From an uncultured SAR86 cluster bacterium (GTDB lineage Bacteria; Pseudomonadota; Gammaproteobacteria; Magnimaribacterales; D2472), in NCBI GenBank assembly GCA_902586925.1, contig CACIJE010000001.1:1-64000 (forward strand): 64,000 nt of DNA, given 5' to 3'. The notes beneath the pieces are model-generated. The model ran no database searches, was not told the DNA's origin, and saw nothing but the letters and a program-made list of their open reading frames with translations. Positions 19,527 to 29,272 of this stretch are shown here, in pieces. Each line of letters starts with the position of its first letter. The stretch's first letter is position 1. Made by a program: the position numbers and the translations under genes.

Positions 19527-19730
19527 TTGATTACAAATCTAAAAGCTGTCTATATTCTTGAAGCTCATATCTATTTGCAATATTTAAATATGAAAATAAT
19601 GCGAAGGGTTACAGAGAAAAAAATGGTTCGCAGGAATGCGGTTCTTGAGATAAATTTACTTTAGTATTTACTTAAGCATCTTTGTAATTATGATTTATAA
19701 AAATTAAAAGTTATATTTCTATTCTAGGAA

Positions 19731-19991
19731 TTAATTTATAAGCTCCCAAACACCTCTTGGGCTATCCTTTGCTGATTTTAAAATCCCTTTTTGCCTGAGA
19801 TGTGTTGCTGCCCATCTATAATCATATTGCCATGTATAAAATAAGTCGCCAGATGTTTTTAAGTCTGTTTCATGATTTTTCCATATTATTTTGGCTATCT
19901 CTATTACATTTCCACTGCCATTATTTTCGTAAAGAGCTTCTTCAACCCATTTTGAAAGAATAATTTTATTTGATGCTATCGCTTTACCCAT
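19731..19991 (-). CDS. Small winged-helix protein resembling Mrr N-terminal domain
   Basis: WAATHLRQKGILKSAKDSPRGVWELIN. Confidence 0.5.
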   Translation of the reverse strand: MGKAIASNKIILSKWVEEALYENNGSGNVIEIAKIIWKNHETDLKTSGDLFYTWQYDYRWAATHLRQKGILKSAKDSPRGVWELIN

Positions 19992-20148
19992 TAGTACCTC
20001 CCTGAATTAATTTATTGATTAACTATATTATCAAATATTGTTGGTAACATTTATTTCAAAAATATTAATATCGCACCATACAAAATAATAGTATTTATTT
20101 GCACATTTTAATGCTTGGTGTAAATTAATAACTACATGGGGACAAATT

Positions 20149-20493
20149 ATGAAAGAAGTAATTGATGTAATAAAGCTTTCTGCTTGCATTTCTGCACAAG
20201 ATGGTGTGATTTCAAATAGAGAATTAGATACATGTCGTGAGCTTATAAGAGATGAGTACGGAGATCTTAGTGACGATTCATTTGATCAGGCAATTGATGA
20301 TTTTTTTGATGAGAACCTTGATTTAGAGGATTATTTAGAGAAGGTTAAATCACATAAAATGGATAATCATTGCGTTTTAAAGATTAGCTATGAGTCAGCT
20401 ATTAGTGATGGTTTTGATATAAGAGAAAATTTAGCTTTCACAAAAGCATGTAAATTTTTTGACATACCAGAAGAGGAATTTATTGATGCCTGA
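20149..20493 (+). CDS. TerB-like small acidic protein
   Basis: ISAQDGVISNRELDTCRELI...ISYESAISDGFDIRENLAFTKACKFFDI. Confidence 0.45.
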   Translation: MKEVIDVIKLSACISAQDGVISNRELDTCRELIRDEYGDLSDDSFDQAIDDFFDENLDLEDYLEKVKSHKMDNHCVLKISYESAISDGFDIRENLAFTKACKFFDIPEEEFIDA

Positions 20494-21850
20494 GCTTGTT
20501 AACGGAAATCCATCTCCAAAATCTCATATCAAAACGTTAATGAGAATTGGCTACGATTTAAATTCTGCAGTTGCTGATATTATTGACAACTCAATATCTG
20601 CTGAAGCATCTGAAATTGCAGTAGCCTGTCCTCCTGATTCAAGTGAGCCTTATATCTTAATCTCTGATAATGGTATTGGAATGAACGAGGGTGAGCTTAT
20701 TGAAAATATGCGAATCGGATGCAAGGATCCAAGCTTGGAAAGAGATTTAAAAGATTTAGGAAGGTTTGGATCCGGGATGAAGACTGCAAGTTTTTCTCAA
20801 GCTAGAAAGCTAACTGTTATTTCTAAAAAGAAAGGCTCCAATATTTGTGCGGCTTATTGGGATATAGATGAAATAGAGGAAACTGATACGTGGTGTCTAA
20901 AAAAATTAAATACCAATGAAATTAAAGATATACCTCAACTTAGCAATAATCCTATAAGTAAAAATGGAACATTATTAATATGGGAAAAGATTCCAAAATT
21001 TTTTATTAAAGATCATGTTAGCTTAGAAAAAGAGATTGCTTCTAACATGGTAGATTTAGCCAAATACATATCCTTACATTTTCATAAGTTTATGCAAGGT
21101 CCTAATAAAGTATCAATTTCTGTTCAGAATAGAGAATTAAAGCCATTAGATCCATTTCTAAAAGGACAGCCTGGATCGCAGGATGGGCCATCTGAGCCAA
21201 TAAGAACAAAAAAAGGTAAAGTAACTGTAAATACTCATATTCTCCCCCATCCAAAAAGAATTTCAAAAAGTTTGATTGATGAGCATGGTGGAATTGATGA
21301 AATATATAAAAATCAAGGCCTATATATCTATAGAGCTAATAGATTAATTATTGCTGGGGGATGGATGGGGATATCTAATACTAACATCTTGGGCAATCTT
21401 GCTAGAGTTGAAATAAATATTCCTGCCAGTTTAGATGATGAGTGGTCAACGGATGTAAAAAAGTCATCAATGCAGCTACCACCAAAAGTTAAAACTGTTT
21501 TAAAAAGACTTGGTAAAGTTCCTGTTGAAGGCTCTAAAAAAGAACATAATTATAGTGGCAATAAACAAATAGCTAATCAATATTGGGACATAATTGAAGA
21601 TGAAGTTAAAAAAACAGTTAAATACCATATCTATCTTGATAATAATGAATTAAAGAGTTTTACCGAAGAACTTACAAAAGATAAAAAGATCGCTTTAAAA
21701 AAATACTTACAAAATCTTTGTATTAATCTTCCCTATTATCATATTTTTCAAAAACATGCTGCAGACCCTAAAGCAATTGAACAAAATGAAATTGATTTAG
21801 ATACATTTATTAAGGCTCGTAAAGAACTAGACAAAATATGGAACACTTAA
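20486..21850 (+). CDS. GHKL (MutL/MORC/Hsp90-like) ATPase of modification-linked defence systems
   Basis: DIIDNSISAEASEI, DNGIGMNEGEL, GRFGSGMKTASFS; ATG 20486 overlaps preceding stop. Confidence 0.85.
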   Translation: MPELVNGNPSPKSHIKTLMRIGYDLNSAVADIIDNSISAEASEIAVACPPDSSEPYILISDNGIGMNEGELIENMRIGCKDPSLERDLKDLGRFGSGMKTASFSQARKLTVISKKKGSNICAAYWDIDEIEETDTWCLKKLNTNEIKDIPQLSNNPISKNGTLLIWEKIPKFFIKDHVSLEKEIASNMVDLAKYISLHFHKFMQGPNKVSISVQNRELKPLDPFLKGQPGSQDGPSEPIRTKKGKVTVNTHILPHPKRISKSLIDEHGGIDEIYKNQGLYIYRANRLIIAGGWMGISNTNILGNLARVEINIPASLDDEWSTDVKKSSMQLPPKVKTVLKRLGKVPVEGSKKEHNYSGNKQIANQYWDIIEDEVKKTVKYHIYLDNNELKSFTEELTKDKKIALKKYLQNLCINLPYYHIFQKHAADPKAIEQNEIDLDTFIKARKELDKIWNT

Positions 21851-24636
21851 GCGATCAAATAAATGTTGTAAGATCAGAGATCTTGCGACAAGTTAAACAA
21901 GGGCAACTTGTATCTTTAGACCTTGTTGAAAAAACGATAGATATTTTTAATACAGCAGCTTCTTGGAACTTATCTAAAGAAGAGATTGAACATATTGCCT
22001 TTCAAATAGAAAGTACTATGAATATTGGCATAGATAACCAAGCTGTCATTCTCGGAAATTCTGAAAATGGTGTAAAAAGATGGTTTGATGCCTCAAAGAC
22101 AGAATTTAATTGGACTTATTGGGAAGCATATGAGCGATTACTTCAAGAAAGTGGAAGATCTATAGAAGTGCTAAATGAAAACGAGAAGATTATTGATAGC
22201 ATATTAGATCTGTCAGGAGATCCAAGAATAGAAGAGCCATGGAAAAGAGCTGGTCTTGTTATGGGCAATGTTCAATCTGGGAAGACTCAAAATTATTTAG
22301 GGCTCATAAATAAGGCAATGGATTGTGGTTATAAGATAATTATTATTTTAGGTGGGCATCAAAATGAACTCAGGAGGCAGACACAATTAAGGGTAGATGA
22401 AGGAGTCATTGGAAGAGAATCAATTCATTTAGTTCAAGGTTATCAAGATATACCAATTGGAGTTGGAAGCTGGAGACCGGAAAGAGTAAGCACTATGACG
22501 ACATCAGAGTCAGATTTTAATAAACAAACTGCAAATAATCTGCGAATAGATCTGCGTGACTTGAAAGTACCAATTATATTTACAATTAAAAAACTAAAAC
22601 CAATAATGAAGAATCTTTATGAATGGATAGCAGATTTCCATGATCTAAAACCTGACAATGGAAGAAAATTAAACTTGCCAATGTTATTAATTGACGACGA
22701 AGCAGATTATGCCTCTATAAATACTTTAGCACACAGAGACGATATTACAGCTACAAATAAATATATAAGAATGTTAAGGAGTTTATTTAATAGATCAACT
22801 TACGTTGCTTATACTGCTACACCTTTTGCGAATATTTTTATTGATCCTGACTCTAGCGATGAGATGATTAATGATGAAAATCTTTTTCCAAAAGATTTTA
22901 TGATTAAAATTCCAGTTCCTGATAACTATCTTGGTCAAAATTTTTATTTTGAGAGTAGTGATGAAGGGGGAGTTAGAGATCCAATTGTTTTAATTGATGA
23001 CAATGAAGAAATGCTTCCACTGAAACATAATTCAAAAAGCGATGTTGGACCAATATCTGAAAGTTTAAAAGATGCCATCAGAGCATTTATTATTTCAGGT
23101 GCTATAAGAAATCTTAGAGGTGATGAGCACGAGCATAAAACGATGATAGTTAACATTACCGCTTTAAATATTCATCAAAAAGAGTTGACCTTTATGATTG
23201 AAAATTATTTAAAAGAATTAACTAATCAAATATCCTCTAATACTGGATTTCCAATTGAGCAAGCTATTAAAAATTCTACAATTAACACAATTAAGAATAC
23301 CTTTGAAATGAGGTTTAATGTTGAAGAGAGTTTTGCAGAGCTCTATAACCAACTTCATGCTGCTTCAGCTAAGATAAAGGTATTTGGTATTAATAATGAA
23401 TCGGATCAGCTCCTAGACTATTCCCCATATGACAAAGGATTGTCTGCAATTGTTATTGGAGGTCATAAGCTCTCAAGAGGATTAACTTTAGAGGGTCTAA
23501 ATATTTCGTATTTTGCAAGAAATTCAAAAGCTTATGACACCCTTATGCAAATGTGTCGTTGGTTTGGGTATAGACCGAAATATGGTGATCTATGCAAAGT
23601 ATATCTTCCTGTTGAATCTAATGAATGGTATTCCTTTATATCAGAAGCAATAAATGATCTATATAAGCAACTTGAAAGAATGAGCCTTCAAGGTAAAACA
23701 CCATCTGATTTTGGTCTTAAGGTCAGAGCTCATCCAGGGGCGCTTCAAGTAACTGCAAATCATAAAAAAGAAACCGCCGAAGCTACTGTTTTGAAAATTG
23801 ATCTATGGGGTAATAGGCAAAGAAGGTTCAGATTTTATAATGATAATGTTGTTAATGATCAAAACTTTAATACAGCTGAAAAATTTATAAATGAAATACA
23901 AGAACTAAATCCTGATAATGTCACAAAAGATGATCGAACTCCAAGCATTGTGATAGACGATGTATCACATAAAGATATTATTAGTTTTCTAGAAAAAATG
24001 AAATTAAAAGAAGATGATCTGGGAGATATGCCCTTATTAAACCATATAGGTTTTATGGATAAAAATAAGATGCCAAACTTTAAAGTAGTAGTTTTTAATC
24101 AAAACAGTGGTAGAGATTTTTTATGGTCTAAACACGATAAACATAAAGAATTAGCTGATAGTAAAAAAATTAAATTTGCTGGTCATTCAATTAGTCTTGC
24201 AAATAGGACTGTTAAATCTGATGGTGAATTAATTTTCCCACCAAGAGCTGAACTTGGAAGTTCTGTTGATGAAAGCATAGGCTTATCAAATGAAACAATC
24301 AAAAAAATGAAAGAAGATTCCACTAAATCGCTTGGACATTTTGATTATATAAGAGCAGAAGAAAGAGATTATCCTATGCTGATTATTTATCTTTTTAATC
24401 TTGCAGTTGCAGAGCCTTACGAAAAATTTACAGACAAGGATTATGAAAATATAGATGTCACTCTCCCTTTTGAAAAGCCAACTGTTGGATTATCAATTTC
24501 TTTCCCAATTTTAGAGAATCAAAAAGATATGAACAAAAAGGATATTGGTAAAATTAATCGTGACTCTATGCAACTAGCTGAAACTAATAAGGTATTCAGA
24601 CAAATGGAAATGTTTACTACTCCGGAGGATTATTAA
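21838..24636 (+). CDS. Z1 domain-containing superfamily II helicase/endonuclease
   Basis: GNVQSGKTQNYLGLI, LIDDEADYASIN, YTATPFANIFID, GGHKLSRGLTLEGLNISYFARNS. Confidence 0.92.
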   Translation: MEHLSDQINVVRSEILRQVKQGQLVSLDLVEKTIDIFNTAASWNLSKEEIEHIAFQIESTMNIGIDNQAVILGNSENGVKRWFDASKTEFNWTYWEAYERLLQESGRSIEVLNENEKIIDSILDLSGDPRIEEPWKRAGLVMGNVQSGKTQNYLGLINKAMDCGYKIIIILGGHQNELRRQTQLRVDEGVIGRESIHLVQGYQDIPIGVGSWRPERVSTMTTSESDFNKQTANNLRIDLRDLKVPIIFTIKKLKPIMKNLYEWIADFHDLKPDNGRKLNLPMLLIDDEADYASINTLAHRDDITATNKYIRMLRSLFNRSTYVAYTATPFANIFIDPDSSDEMINDENLFPKDFMIKIPVPDNYLGQNFYFESSDEGGVRDPIVLIDDNEEMLPLKHNSKSDVGPISESLKDAIRAFIISGAIRNLRGDEHEHKTMIVNITALNIHQKELTFMIENYLKELTNQISSNTGFPIEQAIKNSTINTIKNTFEMRFNVEESFAELYNQLHAASAKIKVFGINNESDQLLDYSPYDKGLSAIVIGGHKLSRGLTLEGLNISYFARNSKAYDTLMQMCRWFGYRPKYGDLCKVYLPVESNEWYSFISEAINDLYKQLERMSLQGKTPSDFGLKVRAHPGALQVTANHKKETAEATVLKIDLWGNRQRRFRFYNDNVVNDQNFNTAEKFINEIQELNPDNVTKDDRTPSIVIDDVSHKDIISFLEKMKLKEDDLGDMPLLNHIGFMDKNKMPNFKVVVFNQNSGRDFLWSKHDKHKELADSKKIKFAGHSISLANRTVKSDGELIFPPRAELGSSVDESIGLSNETIKKMKEDSTKSLGHFDYIRAEERDYPMLIIYLFNLAVAEPYEKFTDKDYENIDVTLPFEKPTVGLSISFPILENQKDMNKKDIGKINRDSMQLAETNKVFRQMEMFTTPEDY

Positions 24637-24638
24637 TA

Positions 24639-25610
24639 ATGAGCGATATGGAAAATGTTTTTCGAGATGATCCTTGGGAGGGAATTGATAATCCAAATGC
24701 CTCAAGAAGGCTTTATGAAAAAGATAAGCGGTTTTGGGTCAGTATTGACGGCGATGGAAGGCTTGAATTTATTATTATAGAAAATGGTAAATATGAAGTT
24801 AGAAACCTGCCAAGTCTGAGCAGTTTAGAAATATCTGTTGATCTTAATCATGATAATGAAACAAGATTAATTTGCACATTAACAGATGAGGATCTTAAAG
24901 ATAAGTTTGCTATTATTGCAAAGGCTATTGCATATAAAAACACTAATCTAGCTGGGAATATTTTTTTAGATGCATGTAAAAATCAAATTATTTCTTGGGG
25001 TGAATTCTTAAAACCATCTCGAAAAGGTCTTACTCATGCTGAATGGATTGGCTATTGGGGTGAGCTCTACGTACTTCTATTCATGGTGCACCCAACTTAT
25101 AGCTTTCATGATGCTGTAAAGTTTTGGATTGGCCCTTTAGACAAGAAACAGGATTTTGCTATGCATAATATTGCGCTTGAAATAAAGACATCTATGACAG
25201 GAGACTCTTCTCATATAAAAATTAGCTCACTTGATCAGCTACATAAAGTTTCTGACAAATTGTATTTGTTGCACTTGCATATAAGCAAAACTAATGATGA
25301 ATCTGGATATTCTCTTCAAGATTTATATGATTTAGCCATAAGTAAATTTGATGATAATACAGAAACTCAACTTGGTTTTACTGATAAAACTAAAAAACTT
25401 CAAAGTAAGGCAAGCAAAGATCAGTTAGAACAAAAATTTAATTTCGTTACTAATGAAATCTACAGCGTCCCTGATAATGCTCAAGATTTTCCTGCACTCA
25501 CATCTATGAATGTTAATCAAGGTATTAGCTCAGTTAAATATTCGATAAATCCAGCCAGATTAACAAATTTTAACGTAAATGATTCCATTGAAGAAATAAT
25601 AAAACAATAA
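24639..25610 (+). CDS. PD-(D/E)XK motif protein (DUF4420 type)
   Basis: GYWGELYVLL...KKQDFAMHNIALEIKTS; follows Z1 gene. Confidence 0.8.
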   Translation: MSDMENVFRDDPWEGIDNPNASRRLYEKDKRFWVSIDGDGRLEFIIIENGKYEVRNLPSLSSLEISVDLNHDNETRLICTLTDEDLKDKFAIIAKAIAYKNTNLAGNIFLDACKNQIISWGEFLKPSRKGLTHAEWIGYWGELYVLLFMVHPTYSFHDAVKFWIGPLDKKQDFAMHNIALEIKTSMTGDSSHIKISSLDQLHKVSDKLYLLHLHISKTNDESGYSLQDLYDLAISKFDDNTETQLGFTDKTKKLQSKASKDQLEQKFNFVTNEIYSVPDNAQDFPALTSMNVNQGISSVKYSINPARLTNFNVNDSIEEIIKQ

Positions 25611-25625
25611 ACTTTAACTAATTCT

Positions 25626-27764
25626 ATGCCAAAAAAAGCTGAACAAAATCATCTTCAAGATTTCCTTACAGAACTTCTTAACTCACTTCAAATTGATGCA
25701 GAAGTGGCTAGCCCTTTTCAAGAGAGCAATTTTTTTGACTATGCATCTGAGCTTTTGTCTGATGCTGGTATCTATGACAATATTGAGCAAAATGACTTTC
25801 GAGATATTAATAGAGGTATGAAAATTGATGGTTTTAATTGGAATCCCCTTGAAAGAACTTTATCAGGAATAATAGTAAATTTTTCAGGTGAATCTTCGCT
25901 GGGATCAATCAGTAAAAGTGATATAGAGAAACTTGGTCGTAAAACTGCAAAGTTTATATCCAATATTCAAAATGAATCTTTTAAAGATTCTTTGGCAGCA
26001 ACTTCCAAAGGAAGAGAGTTAATTGAAAGTATGTCTATTTATCTTGAAGAAGTGAACAAATATAGAGTGATAATTTTGACAGATCTCGTTATGAGTAACA
26101 GGGTAAAGCTGAAAAAATTAAAAATAGCTGATATTAATGGCAAAGAGGCTTTCTTTGAAATATGGGATCTAGATAGAATTCATACTTTAGCTACAGCTGG
26201 TTCTGAGAGTGAGCCATTCTCAGTAGACTTTAAATCTCTTTGCGGTGGTCTAAAAGCACTACCAGCAAATGTTACTGCAAAAGGTATGAGTTCATATATG
26301 TGTGTTATGCCTGCAACAACACTTAGAGAGCTTTATGATAATTTTGGGCAAAGGCTTTTAGAAAGTAATGTTCGTACTTTTCTGCAATTTAGAGGTAAGG
26401 TAAATAGAGGCATGAAGGAGACTTTACTTAAGAATCCTGAAAATTTCTTTGCTTATAATAATGGCTTAACAGTGACTGCAAGTGGAATAAAAACTGAGCA
26501 AAAATCTGGTCAAACTATCATTACGGAACTTGATAATATGCAAATAGTCAATGGCGGACAAACAACGTCAGCTATATACTTTACGCCATTAGAGAAATCA
26601 ACACAAAAAGAAATAGATTTTAAGAATATTGATTTATCAAAAGTTTTTGTTCAAATGAAACTTACTGTAATTGAAGATCCGGAGGAATCTGAGATTATCA
26701 AATCCAATGTAGCTCAATTTGCAAATACTCAAAACATTATACAAGCTGCTGATTTAGTATCAAATCATCCATTACACAGAAAGATAGAGGAACATTCTAG
26801 AAATCATTCCGTTCCCCCCGGTGATAATCAAATTGCTACAAAATGGTTTTATGAAAGAGCTAGAGGTCAATATGAAACTAAATTAAGAGCCCTATCGACT
26901 CCAAGTAAAAAGAAAAAGTTTGAAGTTGAGAATCCTAAATCACAAAAATTTAGTAAAACTGATATGGCTAAATATATTAATACTTGGCGAATGTCGCCAT
27001 TTGAAGTAAAAAGAGGAGCTCAGAAAAATCTTGAATTATTAGGTGGTACTCTTAAAAAGGAGTGGGATAAGGATCCTGATAATTTTGGCATCGCATTTTA
27101 TAAAGACCTTATTGCCAAAGCTATTCTATTTAAATCAGCCGACCATGCCATTCAGTATAAATCAGGTTGGTATAAATTAGAGCCTGGTTTTAAGGCGGAA
27201 ACCACTACATATACTGTTAGCTTGCTAAGATTCTTATTACAAAAAGATGGCAAGGATATTAATTTAAATAGAATATATTTAAATCAAAAAATATCAGAAT
27301 CTTTGACTAATGAGATTATGAGTTTGGCAAAGGTTGTTAGAAATAAAATACTTGATCTTGAATTTAGAGATGGAGCTGCCAATCCCTCAGAATTCTGCAA
27401 ATCAAAGAAAGGTTGGGATAAATTTAAAGAACTAGATTATAGTTTAGAAATAATAGAACCAAGTGATTATTTAACTCAAGAACAGATTAGAGAGGTTAAT
27501 CAAAAGAACAGAACTGAGAATCAGATCAGTAATGATTTGAGTTTCTATGAACAAACAAAACAATTAAGCATGGAACAGTGGAAAGAAGTATACAACTTGC
27601 TACTCGATCACATACCTAAAACAAATAGTGATATGAGATCTTTAAGAAAATTTACATTTGAATCAGGAGGAATAACAAGCTCAATTCAATTAGAAGATTA
27701 TGAAAAGGCTATGAAAATGTTAGACAAAGCAAGAGAAGAAGGCTATATAGTCACAAAAAAATAA
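25626..27764 (+). CDS. AIPR family protein (abortive infection phage resistance)
   Basis: FLQFRGKVNRGMKETLLKNPENFFAYNNGLTVTAS...MQIVNGGQTTSAIY. Confidence 0.9.
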   Translation: MPKKAEQNHLQDFLTELLNSLQIDAEVASPFQESNFFDYASELLSDAGIYDNIEQNDFRDINRGMKIDGFNWNPLERTLSGIIVNFSGESSLGSISKSDIEKLGRKTAKFISNIQNESFKDSLAATSKGRELIESMSIYLEEVNKYRVIILTDLVMSNRVKLKKLKIADINGKEAFFEIWDLDRIHTLATAGSESEPFSVDFKSLCGGLKALPANVTAKGMSSYMCVMPATTLRELYDNFGQRLLESNVRTFLQFRGKVNRGMKETLLKNPENFFAYNNGLTVTASGIKTEQKSGQTIITELDNMQIVNGGQTTSAIYFTPLEKSTQKEIDFKNIDLSKVFVQMKLTVIEDPEESEIIKSNVAQFANTQNIIQAADLVSNHPLHRKIEEHSRNHSVPPGDNQIATKWFYERARGQYETKLRALSTPSKKKKFEVENPKSQKFSKTDMAKYINTWRMSPFEVKRGAQKNLELLGGTLKKEWDKDPDNFGIAFYKDLIAKAILFKSADHAIQYKSGWYKLEPGFKAETTTYTVSLLRFLLQKDGKDINLNRIYLNQKISESLTNEIMSLAKVVRNKILDLEFRDGAANPSEFCKSKKGWDKFKELDYSLEIIEPSDYLTQEQIREVNQKNRTENQISNDLSFYEQTKQLSMEQWKEVYNLLLDHIPKTNSDMRSLRKFTFESGGITSSIQLEDYEKAMKMLDKAREEGYIVTKK

Positions 27765-27776
27765 GAGATAAAAAAC

Positions 27777-28706
27777 TTATAAATACTTATTTATCTCTCT
27801 TGCTAAGGCACCAATCACTGGAACAGAAACAGCATTTCCAAATTGCTTGTAAGCCTCATTATCACTTTTATTGACTATAAACCAAGATGGAAAACCTTGT
27901 AATCTTTTTGCTTCCTCAGGAGTTAGCTTTCTAGGATTACTTTTATTAGTTTTTTCAATTAATATCTCAGCGCCATCTTTATAATAACGAGCAGAAAGTG
28001 TGTTTGTGTATTGATCAGTGCGTTTTTTGCTGCTGAAACCAAAACCCTTACCATTTGCTTTATTTCTTTCTTTTCTTGCTTGATGACTTGACCATAACCT
28101 ATCTGAAATTGTATATTTATTGGGCACTCTTCCTGGTTCTAAAATATCACTAACTTTGGTTATTATGTTAGTAGGTTTCGGATATTGAAAACTATTTTTC
28201 TTTAAAAATCCTATAATATATATTCTCTCGCGATTTTGAGGAATTCCAAAATCTTTTGAATTTAATATCTCAGGTTCTGGAACAAAATATCCCAGTTTAG
28301 CCCTCAGAACTTCCAAAATTATTCTTAAAGTGTTTCCATCATTATGAGACCTAAGGCCTTTGACGTTTTCTAATAAAAAGGCTTTGGGTTTATGATAGGC
28401 TAGGATTTTTTCAATATCATAAAATAAAGTTCCTCTCGTATCATTAAAACCCTTCCTTTTGCCTGCATTAGAGAATGCTTGGCAAGGAAAACCTGCTAAC
28501 AAAAGGTCATGCTTAGGTATAACAGAAAGATTAGAGCACGTAATTTTCTTTATGTCTCCAAAAGGTCTTTCTTTAAAATTAATCTCGTAGGTATCCTGGC
28601 ATTTCGAATCTATTTCTGATGAGAATACACAATGACCACCAAGCTCATCAAAAGGAATTCTTAAACCACCAATGCCAGCAAAGAGATCAATAAATTTAAA
28701 TTTCAT
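27777..28706 (-). CDS. DNA (cytosine-5) methyltransferase
   Basis: FIDLFAGIGGLR, AGFPCQAFSNAG, FLLENVKGL, PQNRERIYIIGF. Confidence 0.95.
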   Translation of the reverse strand: MKFKFIDLFAGIGGLRIPFDELGGHCVFSSEIDSKCQDTYEINFKERPFGDIKKITCSNLSVIPKHDLLLAGFPCQAFSNAGKRKGFNDTRGTLFYDIEKILAYHKPKAFLLENVKGLRSHNDGNTLRIILEVLRAKLGYFVPEPEILNSKDFGIPQNRERIYIIGFLKKNSFQYPKPTNIITKVSDILEPGRVPNKYTISDRLWSSHQARKERNKANGKGFGFSSKKRTDQYTNTLSARYYKDGAEILIEKTNKSNPRKLTPEEAKRLQGFPSWFIVNKSDNEAYKQFGNAVSVPVIGALAREINKYL

Positions 28707-28711
28707 AAATT

Positions 28712-29272
28712 TTAGATGTCAGGTAAAAATTGTTTGACTTCAAGTAGGGAAAAATCAGTTGAGAGTCTTGCATTAAAAATAGTTCTGCTTGAAGACTGAA
28801 GTTTGATAAATGACAAGTAACTAATTCCTGGTAGTGGTAATTCACGAAGAAATTTATAGCCCAAATCATCAGACTTACCATAAATCCTTGGAGGAGCTAT
28901 TTGCTCCTGTTCATTGAAAGAAAACCATATGATTTCATTTTGATCATTTATCTTTGATAGCCGTTTGTCAAAGAGTTCAGATAGCTCATTCTTTCTTCGG
29001 TATTGTTGTTTTGGATATTTATATTCTAATTTTAGCTCTTGCATAAATTCAAAAAGCTCAGTTCTTTTAAAAAAACATTTTATTCTGAATGGCCTAGGAC
29101 CAAAAAAATTTCTAGTCTTATCAGATTCATTTCCAACATATAGCTTTGCCTCTCCATTACCTTTATTTAGTTTTTGAGGAATAGAGACGAAACTGTCAGG
29201 CAAGGATATTCTTTTTATTGAATTTAATTGTTGGTACACGGTACCCTCTAATTCATAGAATATCTTTTCCAT
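28712..29272 (-). CDS. Hypothetical protein, 186 aa, between two cytosine methyltransferases
   Basis: Overlaps the second methyltransferase gene by 20 bp; no family recognised. Confidence 0.6.
   Translation of the reverse strand: MEKIFYELEGTVYQQLNSIKRISLPDSFVSIPQKLNKGNGEAKLYVGNESDKTRNFFGPRPFRIKCFFKRTELFEFMQELKLEYKYPKQQYRRKNELSELFDKRLSKINDQNEIIWFSFNEQEQIAPPRIYGKSDDLGYKFLRELPLPGISYLSFIKLQSSSRTIFNARLSTDFSLLEVKQFLPDI

Noticed and set aside
19600-19660. GGTTCGCAGGAATGCGGTTC as a tRNA remnant or att site
   Set aside because: Only a 4-bp CGCA/TGCG stem; no match to tRNA-Asn 3' end
21838-21900. GCGACA inside the Z1 gene as another operator
   Set aside because: No inverted TGTCGC arm at the 5-nt spacing and it is within coding sequence
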